NCBI GenBank assembly: GCA_025964215.1
Contig: JAOPZG010000398.1
Coordinates: forward strand, 1 to 10,519
Reading direction: 5' to 3'
DNA length: 10,519 nt
DNA from: Conexibacter sp.
Lineage (GTDB): Bacteria; Actinomycetota; Thermoleophilia; Solirubrobacterales; Solirubrobacteraceae
A program made the position numbers and the translations under genes. The notes beneath the pieces are model-generated. The model had not been told where the DNA came from. It was given only the letters and a program-made list of their open reading frames with translations, and did no database searches. Shown piece after piece: positions 1-5,173 of the stretch (the stretch's first letter is position 1; every line of letters starts with the position of its first letter).

Positions 1-227
1 TTGCCGAGCCACGCGTAGGAGCCCCACGCCCACCAGACCGCGATCAGGATCGCCATGCCCTCGAGGAGCCGGGTCCCGTCCGGGTGGCCGGCGATGAACG
101 CGGTGACCTGCGTGATCGCGAAGACGAAGACGAGGTCGAAGAAGAGCTCCAGCGAAGAGACGCGCTGCTCGGGCTCGGCGGCGGGCGCGGGTGGCGGGCC
201 GTCGGCGATGGCCATCATCTCGGTCAT
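1..227 (-). CDS. Low temperature requirement A (LtrA) family membrane protein, N-terminal part only
   Basis: Only the first 75 residues are inside the window; the gene continues past the left edge. After a Pro/Ala-rich N-tail of about 20 residues comes the family's opening motif, RVSSLELFFDLVFVFAI, starting a first membrane helix. A second hydrophobic stretch follows (MAILIAVWWAWGSYAW). The motif with paired Phe and an Asp is characteristic of LtrA proteins, multi-helix membrane proteins of about 350-400 residues whose biochemical role is poorly defined. The ATG at 227 overlaps the TGA of the upstream acetyltransferase gene (ATGA), and no separate ribosome binding site is obvious, so expression by translational coupling is likely. 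The family call rests on recognising the motif; function cannot be inferred further. Confidence 0.85.
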   Translation of the reverse strand, partial: MTEMMAIADGPPPAPAAEPEQRVSSLELFFDLVFVFAITQVTAFIAGHPDGTRLLEGMAILIAVWWAWGSYAWLG

Positions 228-778
228 CGCGCGCTCAGCGAGTAGCACACCAACATCCAGGTGCGGCCCTTGATGTCGACGGGGTCGGGCGGCCCGTCTT
301 CGAGCGTGAAGCCGGCGCGCTGGACGACCGCGCGGCTGGCGGCGTTCGGCGCGTCGATGTACGCCACGACGCGGGCGACGTCGAAGGTGGCGAGCGCCCA
401 GCGGGCGAGCAGCGCGACGGCGCGGGTGACGACGCCGCGCCCGCGGGCGTGCGGGGCGCCCCAGTAGCCGACCTCGATCCTCCGGGCGCGCCAGTCGGGG
501 TGCAGGAGGCCGACGGCGGCGAGGACGTCGGTGTCGTCGTGGTGGTCCACCGCGAGCAGGTTCATGGCGACGCCGGCGGCGCGGTTGCGCTCCGCGTCGC
601 GGATCCAGGCGCGCGCGTCGTCCTCGCCGTAGGGCACCGGGACGAAGGTGTAGCGCTGGATGCCGGGGTCCTGGCAGGCGGCGGTGATCGCCGCGACGTC
701 CGCGAGGCTCGGCGGCCGCAGGCGGATGGCGTCGTCGGCGAGCTCGGGGTCCGGGAGCGGGAGCGGGAGCGGCGGCAT
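224..778 (-). CDS. GNAT-family N-acetyltransferase (RimJ/RimL-like)
   Basis: A 184-residue protein of typical GNAT length. After a Pro/Leu-rich start (PLPLPLP, encoded by three GGGAGC-type hexamer repeats) it reads IRLRPPSLADVAAI, the usual first strand and helix of RimJ/RimL-like enzymes. The acetyl-CoA pyrophosphate loop is visible as GYWGAPHARGRGVVTRAV (R/Q-x-x-G-x-G type), followed by AYIDAPNAASRAVVQRAGF, the asparagine/Ala-Ser and 'AGF' motif of the C-terminal half. The family transfers an acetyl group from acetyl-CoA to an amino group, often of a protein N-terminus or a small amine; the substrate here is unknown. ATG at 778 was chosen because the open frame further upstream is only the antisense-like continuation over the preceding gene. 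It starts 14 nt after the upstream small gene and its TGA overlaps the LtrA start. Confidence 0.88.
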   Translation of the reverse strand: MPPLPLPLPDPELADDAIRLRPPSLADVAAITAACQDPGIQRYTFVPVPYGEDDARAWIRDAERNRAAGVAMNLLAVDHHDDTDVLAAVGLLHPDWRARRIEVGYWGAPHARGRGVVTRAVALLARWALATFDVARVVAYIDAPNAASRAVVQRAGFTLEDGPPDPVDIKGRTWMLVCYSLSAR

Positions 779-792
779 CGGGTCCGCAGAAG

Positions 793-996
793 CTACAGCT
801 TGACCTTGGCCGCCTTGAAGCGCCGGGCGCGCTTGGCGGACTTCTTGGTGGCGTCGACGACGTAGGTGCGGGGTCCGGTGCGCTCGGCCATCCCGACCGC
901 GCTGAGCCGCTTCGCCACGACGGGGCAGCGCTTGCAGCGCGGGTCGCTCTTGCAGCACTTCCTCTTGACGGTGATCTCGCGGGGCGTGCTGGGCAC
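793..996 (-). CDS. Small basic cysteine-motif protein (putative metal-binding, conserved hypothetical)
   Basis: A 67-residue protein starting at GTG 996, four nt after the thioesterase stop, with a weak GGGG element about 8 nt upstream. It has four cysteines at residues 14, 15, 21 and 24 in the pattern CC-x5-C-x2-C (KCCKSDPRCKRCPVV), then a very basic C-terminus (KKSAKRARRFKAAKVKL). I believe proteins with this CKSxPRCKRCPV signature recur in actinobacteria as uncharacterised small proteins, but I cannot verify that here. Four clustered cysteines suggest a Zn2+ or Fe-S site, and the basic tail suggests nucleic acid or ribosome contact; both are inference. An open frame continues much further upstream (to about 1758), but it merely shadows the thioesterase and has no protein-like character, so the short form is preferred. 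Confidence 0.7.
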   Translation of the reverse strand: MPSTPREITVKRKCCKSDPRCKRCPVVAKRLSAVGMAERTGPRTYVVDATKKSAKRARRFKAAKVKL

Positions 997-1000
997 GGGC

Positions 1001-1783
1001 TCAGCCCCGCGCGTCCACGAAGAGCGACTGCGCGGCGGTCCCGATCCGGCCCCGCTCGTCGTGGAGGACCGACGTCGCCTGGCCGGCGCCGGAGCGGTCG
1101 AGGTCGGTGCGGGCGTCGAGCGCGACCCACTCCCCCGCCGGCTCGCGGTGCAGGTGGACGGTGAGGTCGGTGTTGACGAACAGGTGCGTGCGGAAGTCGA
1201 GGACGCGGCTGAGGCCGTTGCCGAAGTCGGCGAACGCGACGGCACGCTGCAGCGGCGTCGTCTCCTCCCCCGCGACCAAGGGCATGCGGAACCGGAACCA
1301 GCCGAGCGCCGGGCCGTGGCCCCAGTCGCCGCGGGCGAAGCGGAGCTCGATGGCGGTGAGGTGGAAGCCGGCGTCCTCGTCGCCGCCGGTCCAGGAGGCC
1401 GGGGAGCCTTGGTCCGGACCGGGGATCGGCGCGTCGGGCTTGGCGTCCGGCAGCGGGACGTCGCCTCGGCGCAGCAGGGTCGCGTTGGCGCGCAGGACCT
1501 CGGTGCCGTCGAGCGTCGTGAGCCGCGCCTCGGCGAGCGCGAGCTTCTTGCCGGGGCGCGTGAGGCGCGCGGACGCGAGCACGGGCTGGAGCGGCACCGC
1601 CCGCGGGAACTCGACGGCCAGGCGGACGCAGCGCATCGGCATGCGCGTCTGAAGCGCGGCGATCGCACGGGCGAGCAGCGCCGTCGGCGGGCCGCCATGC
1701 ATCGACTCCGCATCCCACGGACCCCGCGCATGGACCGACGGCGCGAACGCCTCGCCATCCCGCGTGAAGACGGCGTCGCTCAT
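1001..1783 (-). CDS. Acyl-CoA thioesterase-like double-hotdog protein (TesB/4HBT_3 type)
   Basis: A 260-residue protein, the size of a TesB-like double hotdog fold. The N-terminal half has WDAESMHGGPPTALLARAI, typical of the first hotdog of this thioesterase family. The C-terminal half matches the order of the TesB catalytic trio: Asp206 (VNTDLTVHLHR), Thr226 (ALDARTDLD) and Gln252 (GTAAQSLFVD). These enzymes hydrolyse acyl-CoA thioesters to free fatty acid and CoA in the cytoplasm; chain length cannot be read from sequence. The start is firm: GGAAGGAG ends 5 nt before ATG 1783. That ATG overlaps the TGA of a 30-codon micro-ORF (ATGA), so translation may be coupled. The active-site alignment is from memory of E. 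coli TesB (Asp204, Thr228, Gln278). Confidence 0.85.
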   Translation of the reverse strand: MSDAVFTRDGEAFAPSVHARGPWDAESMHGGPPTALLARAIAALQTRMPMRCVRLAVEFPRAVPLQPVLASARLTRPGKKLALAEARLTTLDGTEVLRANATLLRRGDVPLPDAKPDAPIPGPDQGSPASWTGGDEDAGFHLTAIELRFARGDWGHGPALGWFRFRMPLVAGEETTPLQRAVAFADFGNGLSRVLDFRTHLFVNTDLTVHLHREPAGEWVALDARTDLDRSGAGQATSVLHDERGRIGTAAQSLFVDARG

Positions 1784-1872
1784 CGCAGCTCCTTCCGGAT
1801 CACGAGCTTGAGGCCCGGACCGCCGCCCCTGACGAGCGGTGTCCTGGAGTACCCGGCAGGCGCAGCGACCAT
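1780..1872 (-). CDS. 30-codon micro-ORF with DUF3052-like N-terminus, coupled to the thioesterase
   Basis: Between the permease stop and the thioesterase start lies a short frame: ATG 1872 to TGA 1780-1782. It encodes 30 residues beginning MVAAPAGYSRTPLV and ending PGLKLVIRKELR. It has two unusual supports. A TAGGGT -10 sits exactly 7 nt before the ATG, as for a leaderless mRNA, and its TGA overlaps the thioesterase ATG. The opening GYS-x-TPL followed by PG-L-x-LVI resembles, from memory, the first residues of DUF3052 proteins (GYSGTPLxKKLGIKPG), which are normally well over 100 residues long. It could be a decayed DUF3052 gene whose start region now serves as a leader, a functional micropeptide, or chance. 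Its last codons contain the thioesterase Shine-Dalgarno sequence. Confidence 0.4.
   Translation of the reverse strand: MVAAPAGYSRTPLVRGGGPGLKLVIRKELR
1789..1796 (-). promoter_or_regulatory. Shine-Dalgarno sequence of the thioesterase gene
   Basis: On the minus strand GGAAGGAG ends 5 nt before ATG 1783. It is one of only two strong ribosome binding sites seen in the window (the other precedes the RlpA-like gene) and fixes the thioesterase start. It lies inside the last codons of the overlapping micro-ORF. Confidence 0.8.
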
Positions 1873-1879
1873 CGTCGAC

Positions 1880-1885
1880 ACCCTA
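1880..1885 (-). promoter_or_regulatory. -10 element TAGGGT, 7 nt before micro-ORF start
   Basis: On the minus strand TAGGGT is followed by GTCGACG and then ATG 1872. This spacing would put the transcription start at or next to the ATG, giving a leaderless transcript for the micro-ORF and thioesterase. Its first three bases are also the TAG stop codon of the upstream permease gene. No convincing -35 hexamer was found, which is common in high-GC actinobacteria. Confidence 0.5.
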
Positions 1886-2788
1886 CGACCCCGCCTGCCC
1901 CGCCCGCACCCGCGGGTCCAGCCACACCAGCAGCAGGTCGAACAGCAGCGTCGTCGTCGCGATCAGGAACGCCCCCACGGCCGTCATCCCCAGGATCAGC
2001 GTGGTGTTGGAGGTGCCGATGGAGCGGGTGAGGTCGCGGAAGACGCCGGGGATGGAGAAGACCTGCTCGATCAGGACGACGTTGGTGATCAGCAGCGGCA
2101 TGGCGGCGCCGGCCAGCATCGTCGTGGGCGCGAGTGCGGCGGGGGCGATGTGGCGACGCAACACGGTCCACTCCCCCAATCCCTTCGCGCGGGCGGCGCG
2201 GACGTAGTCCTCGTCGGCGACCTCGACCATCTGCCCCAACATGACCCGCAGGCACATGGCGGCGAGCGGCAAGCCGAGCACGATCCAGGGGACGATGAGG
2301 GCGCCGAGCCAGCGCGAGGGCGACTGGTCGAAGTCGACGTAGTGCAAGGGGATCCCGACGCCGAGCGGGACGATCGCGATGTCGGCCCCGAAGAGCAGCA
2401 GGGCCATGAGGCCCACCACGTACACCGGCGCGCACATCGCGACCATCGCGACGAACTGCGCGACCCGGGAGCCGATCCCGCGGGGATGGCGCGCGCACCA
2501 GATGCCACCGCCGATGCCGGCGACCACCCCGAAGAGCAACCCGCCGCTCAGCACGCTGACGTCGGCCGGCAGCCCCTCGCGGATCAGGTCGGCGACCGGC
2601 CGCTGGCTGCCCTGCTCGGAGCGGCCGAAGTCGAAGTGCAGGAACGCGCGCTCGAGGTACCTGGGCAGCGACTCGTCGCCGTCGTGGAAGAGCTCCGGGC
2701 GCAGCACGCGGAAGAGCAGCCATGCGCACGCCGTGGCCGCGACGACCACGACCGCGACCCCGACGAGGCGCCCCGCGATCCGTCTCAC
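1883..2788 (-). CDS. ABC transporter permease, DppB/OppB/GsiC family (orphan)
   Basis: A 301-residue integral membrane protein, close to the usual length of dipeptide/oligopeptide-type permeases. It has an N-terminal helix (GVAVVVVAATACAWLLF), an extracytoplasmic loop, then helices around SGGLLFGVVAGIGGG, VAMVAMCAPVYVVGLMALLL, GALIVPWIVLGLPLAAM, and a C-terminal helix ending LLLVWLDPRVR. The cytoplasmic EAA loop that docks on the ATPase is clear: DYVRAARAKGLGEWTVLRRH. The family forms heterodimeric channels for peptides, nickel or other solutes with a DppC-type partner, two ATPases and a binding protein, none of which is in the window. The start is GTG 2788, overlapping the TGA of the upstream hydrolase (GTGA), inside the 3' flank of an 11-bp inverted repeat that may hide its ribosome binding site. 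Substrate is unknown. Confidence 0.9.
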   Translation of the reverse strand: MRRIAGRLVGVAVVVVAATACAWLLFRVLRPELFHDGDESLPRYLERAFLHFDFGRSEQGSQRPVADLIREGLPADVSVLSGGLLFGVVAGIGGGIWCARHPRGIGSRVAQFVAMVAMCAPVYVVGLMALLLFGADIAIVPLGVGIPLHYVDFDQSPSRWLGALIVPWIVLGLPLAAMCLRVMLGQMVEVADEDYVRAARAKGLGEWTVLRRHIAPAALAPTTMLAGAAMPLLITNVVLIEQVFSIPGVFRDLTRSIGTSNTTLILGMTAVGAFLIATTTLLFDLLLVWLDPRVRAGQAGS

Positions 2789-3588
2789 GCGGAGGCGGCG
2801 GCCGCCTCCGCGGCGACCGAGGCGATGACCTTCGAGAGCTGCCCGCCCTGCCACGCGATCGGGCTCTGCCCCTCCTCCTCGACGACCAGCCGCGCGCCCG
2901 GGATCAGCGAGGCGTACAACTCGCCCACGGCCAGCGGATGGCCGGGATCGGGCGCGTCGCGATCGGCGACGACGACCGTCGGCGCGGTGATGCCGCGCAG
3001 CTGCACGCGCGCGTCGAAGGGCCGGGAGCGCGGGACCGCGCGCAGCGCGTCCGCCACCGCGTCCTGGTGCTCGTGCGCGCCGAGGCGCTGGCGCAGCACG
3101 GTCTGCAGCGTCGCCTTCCACTTCTCGGGGGCGGGCGGGACGTCGTTCCCGTAGGCCTCCACGAACCCGTCGACGCCCCCGTGCCGCAGCCCGTCGCTCA
3201 GCGCGTCCCAGCGCACGAGGTCCCCCGGCCAGTCCTCCGGGTCGTAGGCCGGCGTCACGACGACCAGCCCCGCCACGCGCTCCGGGTGCTCCAAAGCGAC
3301 GCGCACCGCCGTGTGCGCGCCCATCGACGCGCCCGCCAGCACCGCGCGCTCCATGCCGGCCTCGTCCATCACGCGCAGCAGGTCGCCGGCGAGGTCCGCG
3401 TAGGTGTAGGCCTCGGGCGACGGAGCCGGATCCGAGGCCCCGTGCCCCCGCGCGTCGTACGCCAGCACGTCGTGCCCCGCGCGCTGCAGCGACTTCGACC
3501 CCATCACCACGTACCGGTGCGTCGCCGTCAGCCCGTGCAGCAGCACGACGGGCGGGCCGGATCCGCTTCGCTCCTGAAACAGCTTCAC
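2785..3588 (-). CDS. Alpha/beta hydrolase-fold protein with missing catalytic His
   Basis: A 267-residue alpha/beta hydrolase. It shows the oxyanion-hole motif VVLLHGLTATH (residues 14-24), YDARGHGASD (44-53), the nucleophile elbow GASMGAH with Ser88, and an acid-strand region VVVADRDAPDPGHP with Asp211 or Asp214. The place where the catalytic His normally sits (usually GHSP or GHxxxWE after the last strand) reads EEEGQSPIAWQG, with Gln241 instead of His. The protein may be a non-hydrolytic family member or use another base. GTG 3588 is chosen because TAGGGT stands exactly 7 nt upstream (leaderless pattern); an ATG at 3609 would overlap the divergent thioredoxin gene. It is the first gene of the minus-strand run ending in ltrA, and its stop overlaps the permease start. 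Confidence 0.87.
   Translation of the reverse strand: MKLFQERSGSGPPVVLLHGLTATHRYVVMGSKSLQRAGHDVLAYDARGHGASDPAPSPEAYTYADLAGDLLRVMDEAGMERAVLAGASMGAHTAVRVALEHPERVAGLVVVTPAYDPEDWPGDLVRWDALSDGLRHGGVDGFVEAYGNDVPPAPEKWKATLQTVLRQRLGAHEHQDAVADALRAVPRSRPFDARVQLRGITAPTVVVADRDAPDPGHPLAVGELYASLIPGARLVVEEEGQSPIAWQGGQLSKVIASVAAEAAAASA
2789..2811. repeat. 11-bp perfect inverted repeat at the hydrolase/permease junction
   Basis: GCGGAGGCGGC (2789-2799) and GCCGCCTCCGC (2801-2811) flank one central base. The repeat encodes the Ala-rich tail of the hydrolase and ends one base before the permease GTG. On the mRNA, the only GGAGG-like sequence near the permease start would be paired to CCTCC, so ribosomes probably reach the permease by coupling. 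It could also simply reflect Ala codon choice (GCG, GCC). Confidence 0.6.
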
Positions 3589-3594
3589 CCGTCG

Positions 3595-3601
3595 TACCCT
3601 A
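3595..3601. promoter_or_regulatory. Overlapping divergent -10 elements (bidirectional leaderless promoter)
   Basis: The heptamer TACCCTA reads TACCCT on the plus strand, 7 nt before ATG 3608 of the thioredoxin-TPR gene, and TAGGGT on the minus strand, 7 nt before GTG 3588 of the hydrolase. Only 19 bp separate the two start codons, so any promoters must be here or inside the opposite gene. Both spacings fit leaderless transcription. -35 hexamers are weak on both sides. Confidence 0.55.
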
Positions 3602-3607
3602 GGAGAC

Positions 3608-4351
3608 ATGGCCGTGATCGACGTCACCGAGCAGGACTTCCAGCAGCAGGTCATCGAGCAGTCGAAGACGATCCCCGTGGTCGTCGACTTCTGGGCGGAG
3701 TGGTGCGGCCCATGCCGCTCCCTCGGCCCGCTCCTCGAGCAGGCCGCCGCCGAGCGCGAGGGCAAGGTCGTCCTCGCCAAGCTCGACACCGATGCCAACC
3801 AGCGCATCGCCGCCGACTACCGGATCCAGTCGATCCCGGCGGTCAAGGCGTTCAAGGACGGCGCGGTCGTCTCCGAGTTCATCGGCGCGCAGCCGCCGCC
3901 GAAGGTTGCCCAGTTCTTCGACGCGCTGCTGCCCTCCGAGGCCGACGCGCTGATCGAGGCCGGCGACGAGGAGTCGCTGCGCCGCGCCATCGCGCTCGCG
4001 CCCGCGCGCGCCGACGCGAAGCTGCGCCTCGCGATCCTCCAGCGCAAGGCCGGCGACCTCGATGGCGCGCTGAAGACCCTGGCCAACGCCGAGGGCGACT
4101 TCGGCGCCGACGGCCTCGCCGCCCGGATCCGCCTGGAGCGCGACGAGGTGCCCGGCGCCCAGGACGCCTTCAAGGCCCTCGACGGCGGCGACCCGCAGCA
4201 GGCCGTCGACCTCCTGATCGAGGCGATCGCCAGCGCCAACGGCTCCAAGGACGACCTGCGCCGCGTCGTGGTCGGGATCCTCGACGCGTTCGGCGTCGAC
4301 CACCCGTTCGCGCGCGACGCCCGCCGGCGCCTCGCCGGCGCCCTCTACTAG
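3608..4351 (+). CDS. Thioredoxin-TPR protein (YbbN/CnoX-like co-chaperone)
   Basis: A 247-residue cytoplasmic protein in two parts. Residues 1-110 are a thioredoxin domain with an intact redox site WCGPC (Cys33, Cys36) and the cis-Pro loop SIPAVKAF (Pro77). Residues about 112-247 are helical TPR-like repeats (ALAPARADAKLRLAILQRKAG, then DALIEA-type helices) and end in LRRVVVGILDAFGVDHPF...RRRLAGALY, the C-terminal helical unit of YbbN proteins. E. coli YbbN/CnoX holds unfolding clients and protects them from over-oxidation, handing them to GroEL or DnaK; it lacks the second redox Cys, whereas this one keeps both, so true reductase activity is plausible. ATG 3608 lies 7 nt after TACCCT (leaderless); GTG 3614, 8 nt after AGGAG, is the alternative. 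It converges with the next gene, their stops sharing CTAG. Confidence 0.9.
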   Translation: MAVIDVTEQDFQQQVIEQSKTIPVVVDFWAEWCGPCRSLGPLLEQAAAEREGKVVLAKLDTDANQRIAADYRIQSIPAVKAFKDGAVVSEFIGAQPPPKVAQFFDALLPSEADALIEAGDEESLRRAIALAPARADAKLRLAILQRKAGDLDGALKTLANAEGDFGADGLAARIRLERDEVPGAQDAFKALDGGDPQQAVDLLIEAIASANGSKDDLRRVVVGILDAFGVDHPFARDARRRLAGALY

Positions 4352-5160
4352 CCGCGCGACGTCGCGGCCAGCGCGTGCGCGCGGATCAGCTCCGCGCTGC
4401 GCGCCGGCTGCTCCCACCAGAACACGTGCCCGACGCCGGGCAGGACCTCCAGCCGCGAGCCCGGGATCAGCGAGGCGATCAGCCGCCCGTTCTGCACCGG
4501 CAACATGATGTCCTCGTCGCCGTGGATCACGAGCGTCGGGAGATCGAGCGAGGGCAGCCGCGCGCTCGTGTCGTGCCCGGCGATCGCCTGCATCTGGAGC
4601 ATGATCACCGGGATCGGCGCGGGCAGCGCCTTCGCCATCGTCCGGAACGCGTCGTAGTTGCCCTCCTGCGCGGCGAACGCGGCGGAGACGTTGACCTCGA
4701 AGCCCGTGCGGATCGCCAGCTCGCGGTCGCCGGACATCATCCCGGCGGTCAGCCGCTCGAGCGTCGACTGCGGCGCGAGCGCCGAGCCCGGCCCGCCGCA
4801 GTACGTGCAGCCGAGCGTCAGCGTCCGGATCCGCTCGGGGTGGTTGAGCGCGAGCTCCTGGGCGATCATCCCGCCCATCGAGATCCCGAGCACGTGCGCG
4901 CTCTCCCAGCCGAGCGCGTCGAGCACGCCGACCGCGTCCTGCGCCAGCTCGGCGATCGAGAACGGATCGCTGACCGGGTCGCTGCGGCCGATGCCGCGGT
5001 GGTCGTAGGCCACCGTGTCGAAGTCGTGCGCGAGGTCGGCCGCGAACGGCTCGCCCCAGGAGAGGTGCGTCCCGCTCATGCCCTGGATCAGCAGCAGCGG
5101 CTCGCCGGCCCCGGCGCGCTGGTGGAAGAGGCGGCGGCCGCCGACGGTGAGGTGGGACAT
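4348..5160 (-). CDS. Alpha/beta hydrolase (enol-lactonase/peroxidase-like family)
   Basis: A 270-residue alpha/beta hydrolase with a full triad: Ser94 in the elbow GISMGG, Asp217 in HGDEDIMLP, and His245 in GVGHVFWWEQP. The oxyanion-hole strand is LLLIQGMSGTHLSW and the usual YDHRGIGRSD follows. The overall pattern resembles 3-oxoadipate enol-lactonase and cofactor-free haloperoxidase relatives, but the family is too broad to name a substrate. ATG 5160 is preceded at 7 nt by TAGCCT, so the transcript may be leaderless; that -10 begins in the TAG stop of dinB, which ends 10 nt upstream. Its own TAG interlocks with the thioredoxin gene stop. It is only distantly similar to the other hydrolase in the window, which has lost its His. 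Confidence 0.9.
   Translation of the reverse strand: MSHLTVGGRRLFHQRAGAGEPLLLIQGMSGTHLSWGEPFAADLAHDFDTVAYDHRGIGRSDPVSDPFSIAELAQDAVGVLDALGWESAHVLGISMGGMIAQELALNHPERIRTLTLGCTYCGGPGSALAPQSTLERLTAGMMSGDRELAIRTGFEVNVSAAFAAQEGNYDAFRTMAKALPAPIPVIMLQMQAIAGHDTSARLPSLDLPTLVIHGDEDIMLPVQNGRLIASLIPGSRLEVLPGVGHVFWWEQPARSAELIRAHALAATSRG
4351..4368 (+). terminator. Possible short hairpin after the thioredoxin-TPR gene
   Basis: GCCGCG (4351-4356) and CGCGGC (4363-4368) can pair, with a loop of CGACGT. It begins in the last base of the thioredoxin stop codon. There is no T-tract, and the sequence also encodes the hydrolase C-terminus on the other strand, so this is a weak candidate. Confidence 0.25.
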
Positions 5161-5167
5161 GGCGCCG

Positions 5168-5173
5168 AGGCTA
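5168..5173 (-). promoter_or_regulatory. -10 element TAGCCT, 7 nt before the second hydrolase
   Basis: Minus-strand TAGCCT is followed by CGGCGCC and ATG 5160, the leaderless spacing seen at several other genes here. The TAG of this hexamer is the stop codon of dinB. Confidence 0.45.

Noticed and set aside
753..770. Three tandem GGGAGC repeats.
   Set aside because: They encode the LPLPLP stretch in the acetyltransferase N-terminus; this is short enough to be codon-level repetition, though slippage is possible.
997..1758. Upstream extension of the small Cys protein frame.
   Set aside because: The extension is a Ser/Arg-rich shadow of the thioesterase gene; only the part after GTG 996 has protein-like character.
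866..3154. A 762-codon plus-strand open frame.
   Set aside because: It mirrors the thioesterase, permease and hydrolase on the minus strand and shows no recognisable domain.
3589..3609. ATG 3609 as the start of the first hydrolase.
   Set aside because: It would overlap the thioredoxin start and add MSPRVRR without family similarity; GTG 3588 fits both the fold start and the TAGGGT spacing.
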